Source of the DNA: Akanthomyces muscarius
Lineage: Eukaryota; Ascomycota; Sordariomycetes; Hypocreales; Cordycipitaceae
Assembly: GCF_028009165.1 (NCBI RefSeq)
Contig: NC_079242.1
Span: forward strand, 5,146,001-5,210,000
DNA length: 64,000 bases
Reading direction: 5' to 3'
Position numbers and translations under genes: made by a program. Under the pieces are notes generated by a model. That model did no database searches, was not told the origin of the DNA, and worked only from the letters and a program-made list of their open reading frames with translations. Of the stretch, positions 11,761 through 22,730 are shown piece after piece. Each line of letters begins with the position of its first letter. The first letter of the stretch is position 1.

Positions 11761-14700
11761 AGCAGACTAGCTTATTTATACCTAGTTATATAGCTATCTT
11801 TATACGCTTACTACTATAATATTAATAATCTTTAATACTAGAACTAGTTATAATCTTATTAGTCGCCTATATTTTTAGTTATACTTTACTTACCTACCCT
11901 TAAAACCCGTTAAACCCTTATCTATTAGTAGTATAGCTAAGATATAAGTCCTTAGTTATAAGACGGTACACTTACCTATAATATTATATATAGTTATAAA
12001 CTATTTCGTCTTATTTATAGCCACTATTCGTATAGTTAAGTTCCTCCCTTATAGCCTACTTCTTAGCAACTATTTCCTCTAGCCTAATTAGCTATATATC
12101 CTCTAGGGCTAAGGACAGGAACTAGACTATTTATAAGTCAGTAACAACTATATAGCGGTCTCTATAGTGCTACCCTAATAGAGTAAAGCTATTAAGTGTT
12201 AGTTACTTACTACTACTCCCTATATAATCCTACTAGGCAGCATAACATCCATTTCACTCCGTTATAGTCACCTCCCCTGCCACACAGATAGTTACCTTAT
12301 AGACCCAACTATTATGTCTAATTATACCAGCTAGATAATAGTATTATTAGTACCTAGTATTATTACTAGAAAGGAGACGGTATTCCCTATCTCTAATCTT
12401 AGTATAGCCCTAATACACATTTATAGAGGATAATTCTTAGGACACTTTTATTAAGTATATTAGATATAGTTAGCGGACGTTTTTACTATAGATAAGTGTG
12501 CTTATATTCCCTTAGACGAACTATTAGGCCCTAACTGCCTAAATATAGAACTAGAGGACCTAAGATAACTAGATAGATACCTATTTTATATTCCTAAACT
12601 AGACACTAATATTAATCTTTCTAGTACTAACATTTCTAATACCTAGGGCGTCACCTATACTAATAATATATATCATATTATAGCCTATTATATAAGGCTT
12701 TTCTATATAGGTATTAGGCGTTTTAATAATAGCGTAAAAATACCTATTACCCTAAAAGATAGTATCTCTTTAAAAGACCTTAGCTAATAGCCTTACACTA
12801 TATCTTACTATAATAAGGACGCTTTTAATAAGATAATTAATCCCTTATATACCTAAGGTGTCGTTAAGTCTATACCTTTAGGCGAACTATCTTTAGTGTC
12901 TAGCCCTATATTTATTATATAGTGTAATAGTAAACCTTATATAGTTATAGACCTATATCGCGTTAATACTAAGCTCGTATTAGATGCCTACCCGCTGCCT
13001 TAATAGGACGATATCCTCTCCTCCTTCTAAAGGTGTTCTATTTTTTCCTACCTTAACCTAACTAAGGGTTTCTTTTAGCAGCCTATCTATTCTAAATATA
13101 AATAGCTTACTACCTTTATTACCTAGTATTAAGAATAGGAATGTTTTACGTCTAGCACTATAAGACTAGCTATAAGCCTATCCTTCTTCTAACACTATAT
13201 AGAAGCCCTTATACGCCCCTACCTTTAGTAGTTTATCGCTATATATATTAATAATATTATCCTATACTCTTATATAACTATAGATTATTTTATTTACCTA
13301 GATATAGTCCTAAATATCCTCGCTACTTCTAGTTATACTCTTTTACTTATAAAATACTATTTTATATAGGAAGGTTTATAAGCTCTTAGATATTTTATAT
13401 CCCGCCTAGGTTTAAGCACTACCACCTAAAAGATAGAAGCTATCTATAACCTAGCTACGCCTTATAATCTTAAAGACCTTAAGATTAGCCTTAGCCTTAT
13501 AGGTTACTACTATAATTTTATTAACTACTTTACTAACTTAGTAAAGCTACTATAAAAGCTTAAAATAGCAGGATTTAAGTCTACCTCTAAATAGAACCCC
13601 TAATATAATAAGTATACTACTAAATAGGATTTAGAATAGTATAAAGCCCTTTAAGATAAAGGCAAGATTACTTAGAATAAGCTAAAGACTATATTAGTTA
13701 AAACTTATATAATAGCCTATCTAGACTTTAGTATACTATTTAAATTACACATTAATAGGAGTAAGAAATATAGTTATAATATAGCCTTATACTAATAATA
13801 ACTAGATAAAGTAATACGTCTAATTATATTCCTCTTTAAAGCGCTATTACTAGCTAAGATAAACTATAACGCTATAGAACTAGAAACTAGTATTTTAGTT
13901 TAGGCCTTAGGAAAACTAGAATATTATTTAGATAGCTTCTTAGTTATTATTATTATAGACCACACTACTATTAGAGATACCTTCTAATCTATTAGCTCTA
14001 ATAAACCTAAAAGTAAGTACCGCCTAGTAAACTAGCGCCTCTTCCTAGAAAAATAGCGAAATAAAGTATAAATTATATATCACTAAGGCCGCTATTATAT
14101 TAATATAGATACACTCTCTCACCTACCCGTAATTCCTAAGAAGGAAGTAGACGTCCTACCTATAATAGCTATTCCTATTCCTACTCTAAAAGCCTTCCTA
14201 GTAGAGCTCTATAATAAGATCTTAACTGCCCTACTAGTTAACTATATATTCTATAAGGTTTTCTATAAGATTAATAAGACTAGGTATAGTTTACTATCCT
14301 TTAAGATTTATTATTATATAGGCCTACTATTTTTCTATAAAAGCCTAAATAAGGCCCCTTACCTATATATTCTAAAAGCTATTATTTAAGATATTATATA
14401 GATAGTATATAACAACTACACTTATCCTAATATCTATAACACTTATAAGTTCCTCCTCCCTCTAATTTTCTACCTAAGTGTCTATAAAATAGTTACGTGT
14501 TATATTAATAGATATCTAGAATATACTAAGTCTAAACCTTAGTATAGCCTCCCTTATAGCGATATAGTACCTATTCTAACACTAAAAGTTCCTTTATCTA
14601 CGCTATATCTAGACTTTATTACCAGCCTACCTATAGATATAGATATAGACACTTTACTACTTATTACTAATAAGTTTACTAAGATAATAAGGGTAATTAT

Positions 14701-15640
14701 TAATCGCCTAAATTAGGACGCTACCTAATAGGCTAAGTATTATATCTAATAAATTTATCTAAATTAGGGCATACTATATATCCTAATTTATAATAATAAT
14801 CCTAAGTTAGTATCCTAGTTATAGATAGCTCTTTATTACGCTACTAATATAATAATAGTAATAAGCGCCCTATACTACTAATAGGCAAACAGATAAGTAG
14901 AACACTTTATATAAACTCTTATCTATAGCCTTTATACTATTATTAGAGCTTAATATAATACTTCTACCTAGTATTTATTTTTACTATATATCTTAAACTA
15001 CCTTAATAATTATAGATATATATTAATAGATATCTCCCTATTTAAGTTACTCTATAATCGCTTATTAGTCTATTTCTTAAACCTAAACGCTATTATTAGT
15101 ATAGAAGACTCTTATACCCTCCTTATCGCTTTATAATAGCGCTATAAGCTTACCTAAGATACTATATAGCTAGCTACTACCTAGATAAAGATTCTCTATA
15201 ATAAAAACTATAAACCGCCACCTTATATTAAAGAAGGCGATATAGTTTATATTAAGCTTACTAAACCTAGTTAAGATAGTTACTACTTATAAAGCTAAAC
15301 TAAGTTATCTTATCGCTATATTAGTCCCTTTTATATAACTAAAATTATTAGCCCGCTCCGCCTCTATCTTAACCTACTAGACTACCTTAAATAACACCCT
15401 AAAATAAGTATTAAGAACTTAGAACTAGTACACCTAAATACCTATCTAGTAGCCTTTTTAGGCCCTATACACTATTATAAGGAAGAAAAGTTTATTATTA
15501 ACGAAATTTTAGATAAGAGATATAAAAATAGCTATATAGAATACCTAATATAATAGTTTAGATATTCTTAAGATTAGGACACTTAGGAACTAGAAAGATC
15601 TTTATAATAAGATATCTTATAACTACTTAACTAGTTCTAT
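11760..15640 (+). pseudogene. Ty3/gypsy pol polyprotein with chromodomain (RIP-inactivated)
   Basis: All domains lie in one frame (positions 2 mod 3). Protease: RIP form NTRTS of the DTGAS active site at 11,834-11,848. Reverse transcriptase: the block around 12,950-13,020 reads DLYRVNTKLVLDAYPLP, then KGFFQQP near 13,070, and YINNIILYS, the RIP form of the YIDD catalytic motif, near 13,241-13,267. RNase H: KLHINRSKKY and ELETSILVQAL around 13,740-13,920. Integrase core: LDFITSLP near 14,610, the second Asp region IYNNNPKLVS near 14,800, and the Glu region ANRQVEHFI near 14,885-14,915 (Q restored from TAA). Chromodomain: EEKFIINEILDKRYKNSY from 15,482, followed by an IKW-type stretch and a DTWEPE-like end near 15,595. 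Residue changes and stops are consistent with C-to-T and G-to-A transitions only. Confidence 0.93.
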
Positions 15641-15959
15641 TTATAATAGTTATAGTAAGCTTTAATTTTAGCCGCCTATTATATATAGTTAATCACATTA
15701 AGATCCTACACCTTTATTTACACTATTAACACATCTAAAACAGCTAGTTATAGACCTTAGAGATTTTATTCTTTAAGGCTATAACTATACTATTTTTATT
15801 CTTATATACCTACCCTATCTCTAATTATAATATTATATTATATTATATATAAAAATTTTGCTATTACCTAATAACTAGCTCTAACAGTTAGGTCGCTAGC
15901 TAATAATAAATATATCTATAAATATAGTAAAATAAGTTAAAAAAGGCTAAAGTTAATAA

Positions 15960-18900
15960 ATTTTTCTATTTAAAAATATCTTTATTCTATAAGCTTATAG
16001 CTTTCTTTATTTTCTAAAAGTACTCTTAGCGCCCTACCTCTTATATTCACTAAATATTTATTACTATAGCTAAATCCTATAAAGACCGCCACTATACTAA
16101 ACATAACTAGTATACACTAAAACCTTATAGTTCTCTAGCCCCGCCCCCTTAAGATAAGATCGTAGCCTCTTAGCCCGCCCCCCCCTCTACTACCCCTAAT
16201 AGCGTTAAGAAAGATAAGATTAAGACTCTCCTATTCTCTCCACCCTCTACTACCCCTAATAGCGTTAAGAAAGACAAGCCCACAGCTATCTAGCCCAAAC
16301 CTACTAATACTAACTAGGGCTCTGATAATCCTCCTAGCCCTACTAATAATAACTAGGGCTCTAATAATCCCTCTAGTCTAATAGCCACCACCTAGGGCTC
16401 TACTAACCCGCCTAGCCCTACTAATAATAACTAGGGCCCTAAAAATCCTTCTAGTCTTATAGCTAACCCCTTTAGCCTAGCTAATAACAAATAGTACTTA
16501 GACGGCCCTCCTAGCCCTCCTAGCCCCGCTATTAACGATAGATAGATCGCTAACAGCCCTCTTAGCGTAGATAATTTTAGTCCTAACAGTATTAAGACCC
16601 TTAATAGATAAGATAATAAAGACGCCCTATTAGAGGAAAAGAAGCTAAAAATAAAAACTATAGCTTAAAAATAGTAAGAGGAACTCCTTACCTAACTAGA
16701 AGGTAAAAAACTTACTAAAGTCCTTAAAGCTAGCTATATATTTAATAGCAAGTCGACTAGATATATCCTTCTCTAGCCTAATAGCTCCGCCCCTATTTAT
16801 AGCTACTACCTTACACGTATTAGTCGTCTTAGTAAGGGTAAATAAAGCGGTTTAACTACTTATCTTAATATATAACTTTCCTAATATAGTCCTAAATAAT
16901 TTAGCTTATACTATAACTAGTATATAGGCTAAAGACACACTTTAGGCTATAATATAGTCGCGGATTTTAATAGCACTACACTTAAAGCCTAGACCTTTAA
17001 TATTAAGGAAGAAGAGGGCTATAACCTACTATACGTCCTAAACTCTATTATAAAAGACACTAATTTTCCCCTATCCTAAGCGGATAATAAAGAAAAATAT
17101 AAGATTAAGGAAAAAATTATAGACTATAACCTTAACTTAACTATCACTATAGTATACTTTCTATAAGCTACTAAGCTCTCTATCTTATTACCTAAAGGTA
17201 GTATCTTTATAGTATAATATAACTTTACTAACTAAAAGGCTATTATTAGTAATATCTAGAAAAAAGCCCTCCTCCCCTTTATAAATATCTTACTAGAAGA
17301 TAATTTAGTTAAGATCTCCTTATTTATTTATAGATAGAAAGATTAGGATAACACTTTTAAATTTATAGTTATATAAGGTGACTATATAGAAGGCTTCCTA
17401 GTTAGTTTATTTTTTAATAATATTAATAATAATAAGATACTTAATATAAGTAATATTAATATATCCTACTATCCTATCCCTACCTATTCTATTATAACTA
17501 TAAATAACTTTATTAATAATATATAATATATAAAAATCCTTACTATAGGCGTAGCTTATAAAGTAAGGTTCTTAAAGATAAAGAGTTTAGTTTATAGTTA
17601 TTTATATTTTTAGTCTAGTCTAATTCTTATAGATATAACCTAATAGCTAAAAGCACCTATAGATAAAGACACCTTTAGTATTACTAGTTATAGCTAGTAC
17701 TATAAGTTTTACCTTAAGGTTAAATATCTTAAGGACAGTTATAATTACCTACTAGATCTCTTAATCTTAGTAGAGATCTACCTAAATATAGCTTATAAGT
17801 TTAAAGATATTCCTAAAATAGCTATAAACGCTATAAATATTAATACTACTATTATAGCCTTCTTTACTAAGTTTAAAGACTATAACACTATAGCTTAGGA
17901 TTATATTAAAGGTATAGATAAGTAATATTATAACACCTATACTTATAAATAAAAAAATAACTTATATAACACTAATAGCCAGCTAATTAACAACTTTAAG
18001 GAAGATAATTATAAGCCTATATTAGTAACAGACTAGATAACAGTCTAGCTCCCCTTTATATATAAGCGCCTTATTAGTCTCCTTTTACCTAATATTCCTT
18101 ATAATCTTATAAAGTAATAGCTTACTAGTTAGAAAATTATAGACATATATAAAGCTATTACTATTAAAGCTATTACGACTCTTATTACTATCACACCTAT
18201 AAATAAGTAGGTAGTTTATATATAGCTTACTATATAGTTTAAAGCCTATCATTCTATTAAAAGTAACATAGATAATATTATTTAGATAGATATTAAGTAG
18301 TATAGTTATTATATTCTATAAGTCGTAAGTACTATTTCTAGTTATTAGTTCTATCTCCTTAAGACACTAAAACACCCTAACTAGCCGCTATACTTATCTA
18401 CTCCCTCTCTCTATTTCTCCTATAAGAACCCTAATATTAGTAGCTCTCCCTAAAAGTTTATAGATAATATAAGGTACACTATCTTTATAGTTATCTTCTA
18501 TAATATAGATACTAATATACTAAAACATAAAGGTTACTTTACCTACTTTATAAATAATCTAACTACTAACTCTAAAGGCGCCGCTTAGTAGGTATAGTAA
18601 CTAAGTCTTAATTACAACCTAAATACTATTATAAAGGCTAATCTACTAAAAGAGTTCCCTAGTATTACTATACACTTCTAATAGGGCGCTTTTTAAGGTA
18701 AATATAGTAAAGCCACCTTAGCTCTAATAACCTCTATAACTAATAAGTTTATCCTCTTAGGAGGTCTAGGATTTAGTAAGTCTACCTTTACCTAAATATA
18801 TTTATCTAGCACTTTAATAGGTAACACTATTCTTAACAGCTAGTTAGGTTAAATAACTACTATCCACACTATTAGTATAAACGCCCTTATATTAGATATA

Positions 18901-21060
18901 CACACTATATTTTTACATAATAATCCTACCTATTTAGCCACTTATACGTTTACTTTTTAGAAAGAGCTCTTAACTATCCTTTATTATAAGCCTCCTTAGC
19001 CTAAGCCTACTACTAAGGAGATTATAGCGCGGGTTATAACTAAGATCTAGCTAAAACGCCACGCCACGCCTACTACTATCTATAAACATATTATATGTCT
19101 TAAAGAACTTAGCTAGGAATTACACTCTCCTAGCCGCTATAAATATAGTCTCGCCTTAATCGCTATCTAGTATATTAAGAGTAACCTAGCCACTTATAGT
19201 GCCGTTTATAAAAGCTAGGCTAAATATAATATAGACTTTATAGTATAAGAAGCTAAGAAAAAGACACTTAAAAGTACTATTACTAAGCTACTCTATTAAA
19301 TTATCTAGGATATAGATATTATATTTTATATACCCTATATAATAAGAGACCTTAAAGATAATTATCCTAACTATATACCTACCTTAGTTATTATTAATAA
19401 GACGGGCTTCCTTACTAAGACCTAAATACTTATACCTATCGCCTATTAGCTAGATATAGCTGCTATTATCCTTAATAATCCTAACTAGTTCTATCTAATT
19501 ATTATATACTAGTATAAGCGGTTATATTTTAAGCTAGAGCTAGTAACCTAAACTAAGATAGCCCTTACTCTAGAGTTTAATAATCTTATTAGTAAGTAAT
19601 ATCGTTACCCCTTCCTCGCCTATATATAAAACCTCTATACTATAAACTATACTCTTATTTATAACTATTACGTTTTTAGATCTATAGGCGAATATATAGA
19701 CTATAATATATTTAATAGCTAAATAGAGTGTATAAACCTTACTAATAACTCTATTATATAGTCTCTCTAGTAATAGCTAGCTATAAAGTAGGAATCTAAG
19801 CCTAAAAAGAATCTCTTATAGCTTAAACTTAGTGATAGCGCTAAGGAGCTAGTAGGCACCTCCTTTACTAACCCTACTAAGATATAATATTATATTAAAA
19901 TAGCTATCTAGTTTTATTATAATATTAACTTTCCCCTAATAAGCGACTAGCTAGAATATAAGGCTAGTAAATATAATACTAATATAATTTAATATAGCTA
20001 TATTCTTATTATTTATATATATATATAATAATATAAGCTAATACTATCTATATTAATAGACATTCTAGTATATAAAGTAGACACTTTATATATTAAAGTC
20101 TATACTATTAACTAAAGTCTTAACTACTAAAAAGAAGTCGTCCTTCTATCTATTAGCTACTCTTAGAATCCTAGTTACACCTATAAGATTAAGCGCTCTA
20201 ATATCGCCCTTATATATTATATATTACTTATAATTACTATTTCTTCTAAGGACCTCTATTATAGTTTTAATCTTAATAAGTACTACTTATACTATAAGAA
20301 GTATAAGTATTTTTAGTTACTTTAAGGTTAGTCTAAATAGTATACTAAATACTTATAATATAGCTATATTATAGTAAATTATAAGGAACACCTAGTATAC
20401 GCCTTTTATAAAAGGAACTATACTAGCTGCTACTATAAGCGTATACCTACGTTAAAGCTCACTAAGGTTAACACCTAAACTAAGCCTATAACTACTAGTA
20501 ATAAGAAGCCTCTCCTAGCTATAAAAGACCCCACTACCACTAAAAAACCGCCCACCACTAGCAATAATAAGCCTATTAACAGCCTAACTATAGAAGACCC
20601 CACAGCCACTAAGAGGATCGCTAGTTATAATAATATCTAGTATTTAATTTAACACTATACTAACATTTAGAAAGGCAGGAAGCCTAAAGTTAACACTCAC
20701 CCCTTTTATACAGTAAAGACAGCTAACTATAAGCACCTTTTAGCTAAGTTCGTCTAATAAGATAACACTAAGACTAGCACTACCCCTACTACTAACACTA
20801 CCCCCGCTAACAGCGTAACGCCTAAGGATAATAGCGGCAGCTCTACTAATAGCACTTCTAACCGTAATAATCCTCCTAATATCGTCGATAATAATAAAGG
20901 CTCCTCTTTTAGTACTTTATCTACTAAACCCCCTATTATCTACCTAGCTAACTAGTATAAGATGTTAGACTAGTAATAGACTAAATAGGAAGCTTACTAC
21001 CTCTATAAGATAGACACTTCTATATAGTAAGAATAGAAGGTTTTTTAGTATAAAAGATAT
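15960..21060 (+). pseudogene. Third retrotransposon ORF: UPF1/DNA2-like SF1 helicase with proline-rich N-terminus (RIP-inactivated)
   Basis: One frame (positions 1 mod 3) can be read for about 5 kb with only TAA/TAG interruptions, each explainable as a former Gln codon. The N-terminal part (16,130-16,570) is Pro/Ser/Asn-rich with tandem repeats. Helicase motifs follow in order. Motif I is GGLGFSKST at 18,760-18,786, a RIP form of a P-loop. Motif II is NKTGFLTKT at 19,396-19,422, from DEAG-FLTET. Motif III is NNPN-stop at 19,474-19,488, from GDPNQ. Motif V is KEVVLLSISYS near 20,131-20,163. Motif VI is KIKRSNIALIYY near 20,185-20,220, from RRxNIALTRA. This order and the VVLLS...RRxNxALTRA signature are those of UPF1/DNA2/NAM7-type superfamily 1 helicases. 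Downstream (20,281-20,445) are Tyr/Cys/His-rich positions that may be ruined zinc knuckles, then a Thr/Pro/Asn-rich tail. Start and end are approximate. It lies wholly between pol and the 3' LTR. Confidence 0.75.
16187..16470 (+). repeat. Tandem repeats in the N-terminal part of the helicase ORF
   Basis: Two copies of a unit reading PPSTTPNSVKKDK (around 16,186-16,224 and 16,237-16,275), followed by several copies of a unit reading about NPPSPTNNN-stop-GS (16,330-16,470), where the stop is a former Gln. The DNA copies are nearly identical despite RIP. Confidence 0.8.
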
Positions 21061-21253
21061 AGACATAAATTATTTACTTATTTTTTCCTTACCTATTATT
21101 ATTATATAGCTCTATTAAGTATAAAAAGGGACTATATATTATAGTTATTAGGAATTTAATAAAAAGTCTTTTATTTTTCTTATATAAGTACCTTAACACT
21201 AAGACTATTATTATAACATTAAGGACGATATCTTTTTTCTTTCGCTAGGGGAT

Positions 21254-21427
21254 TATTAGGCCACAGTCACGTACTCCACAGCACTTCCTGCCCTCTATCG
21301 CCGCCGTGCCTATCTTATATCTTAGCTTCTATATCACTTAATACGCACTAAATCTCTGATAAAGCTTTATTACATCGTGTGCTCGTTTCTCCCTTTGTGC
21401 CTCCATCGCTTCGCTCCGTACACCACA
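21254..21427 (+). repeat. 3' LTR (174 bp)
   Basis: Begins TATTAGGCC (the RIP-changed form of TGTTGGGCC) and ends ACACCACA. Its inner half carries the RIP changes and its outer half is unmutated. A short purine-rich stretch (AGGGGAT, about 21,247-21,253) just before it is a candidate polypurine tract. Confidence 0.95.
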
Positions 21428-21432
21428 TTCTC
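21428..21432. repeat. Target site duplication, right copy (TTCTC)
   Basis: TTCTC directly after the 3' LTR, matching 8610-8614. Confidence 0.93.
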
Positions 21433-21740
21433 CATGGGCAGCCGGCATCAATGGACGCAGGACGCAGGGAAAAGGTCTCCATGCGTGGAAGGTTGACGGA
21501 GGCTGAATAAGAAAAAGTAGAGAGCCTCTGGTCTCGTTTCTGATTTGCTACAGAGCTGGAAATCCCCCAATTTCCATCTCCCAGATTAAATCAAAGCCAC
21601 AGAGTCGTCTGACTCCTGTCGAGCGCTGTGATGACAGGAATTGGGTCCCAGTCGCTGCAGCAGGGTAGCTTAGGGCGCTTTCAATCGCGGATCATTGCGC
21701 GTCACTGTAACGACGAAAAAAATTGGCCCAATACTTGGAG
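21433..21740. other. Intergenic region between retrotransposon and kinase remnant
   Basis: About 300 bp of normal base composition, 3' of the minus-strand kinase-like frame. No feature recognised; no RIP signature. Confidence 0.5.
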
Positions 21741-22730
21741 TCATGAGCTATGCGTGACGATGCGCTCAGCTTGGCGAGCTGGCCCATCCTCATCCTCGCC
21801 TGGCCAGAGCTTACTCACCCCGGGGACCATTGGCCAAGGTACGATCGCAGAAGAGACGGTGCTGCAACAGCTCTCCTGCAGGACATCTTTTTGCGGATCG
21901 GTGACGATCATCTTCCGGGCCAGGTCTAGAAGTACGGCTCGCAGCTCATCATAAGGGAGCTTAGCTGTGAACTGATGGGCCTCGTGTTCGGCCCAAGCTT
22001 CAATCGAGAAAAAGGACGTGATCGACGCACCGCCGTGAGCGACATCCTCGCCATGCAGGAAAGCAAACCCTTCCAAGATTTGGTACAGCGCATGCCACGG
22101 GCAATGATGTAGGATTTCCGACTCGCTTAATGGGGCGATGACTTCGGTAACCAAGCACTCATGTAATCCATTCGGTCCCTCGATTGTGAAATCGTCTAAA
22201 AGTCGGATGATTCTCTCGTAACCAGCCGTTCTCTTAGTGGTACTGTGGATTTTGGAGAGAATTGTCAATTCTTGGCTTAGACCCGGAACGTCTGCACCAA
22301 TGCAGATTTTAAGCGCGACAAAACGACTGCGGCGGTAAGCACGGCATCGCACAGCGGTTGGGCTTGTCTACCTATTGACGAGGTCTCGCGCCAGCCACAC
22401 GGTGGCAAAAGCTCCAAATCCCAACTTGAGCAGAATTCTATAACGCGGCTCTCGGTGTTTGTCTACACAGGTGCCTGCTTTGGGGAGTATGTCGCCGAGG
22501 AGAACCGGGTGGTAGCCGTTGCGTTGGTAGCGCCTCACGTCCTCGACTTGTTCTTCACATCCGGTGTACAAGAAGACGTCAAGCTGTGATGGTGTATTGT
22601 TGGCTTCGACCATGTCATCAGGCAGCAATCTGGCATCTGAGCCGAGTGTTGGATATTCACCTGCCATGATGAATGGAAGAGATGTTTGGCCGTTGAGAAA
22701 ACGGAAGCGGGGTCTAGGTGTCACGAACAT
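21741..22730 (-). pseudogene. Truncated SRPK-like protein kinase
   Basis: Two exons, 22730-22372 and 22326 downward, with a 45-bp GT...AG intron, keep a kinase N-lobe. The sequence YHPVLLGDILP is followed by RYRILLKLGFGAFATVWLARD (glycine loop, here noted in two parts) and, after the splice, RFVALKI with the ATP-site Lys. GPNGLHECLVTEV follows, a signature of SR-protein kinases. At the catalytic loop the expected HGD reads AHGG, so the catalytic Asp is lost. The activation segment (DFG, APE) is missing and the frame jumps to DLARKMIVTDPQKD, which looks like the end of a C-lobe. The protein then runs to a stop at 21,741; a possible donor GTGAGT near 21,815 could add another exon. The ATG at 22730 is the first in frame. 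Most likely an internally deleted, non-catalytic remnant; a pseudokinase is the alternative. Confidence 0.65.

Larger units (their letters stand above)
8615..21427 (+). mobile_element. RIP-mutated Ty3/gypsy chromovirus LTR retrotransposon with an extra helicase ORF
   Basis: A 12,813-bp element bounded by two 174-bp LTRs and flanked by a perfect TTCTC duplication. The inside is extremely A/T-rich with TpA everywhere and CpA/TpG depleted, the mark of RIP. In three plus-strand frames almost every in-frame stop is TAA or TAG at positions where Gln is expected (CAA/CAG changed to TAA/TAG), and TGA is essentially absent. Three degenerate ORFs can be followed: gag-like (frame of positions divisible by 3, about 9900-11,760), pol (one base back, about 11,760-15,640) and a third ORF (one further base back, about 15,960-21,060). 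Each successive frame is a -1 shift. Pol has protease, RT, RNase H, integrase and chromodomain in Ty3/gypsy order. The element is much longer than ordinary chromoviruses (~5.5-7 kb) because of the third ORF. It cannot be autonomous now. Confidence 0.96.

Noticed and set aside
8789..21253. The A/T-rich block as a centromere or mitochondrial insertion
   Set aside because: LTRs, target duplication and ordered retroelement domains explain it fully.
15640..21253. Helitron or other nested DNA element as the source of the helicase
   Set aside because: The motifs are UPF1/DNA2-like rather than PIF1-like, no Rep domain is seen, and no second target duplication or terminal repeats were found; nesting is still listed as an alternative in the findings.
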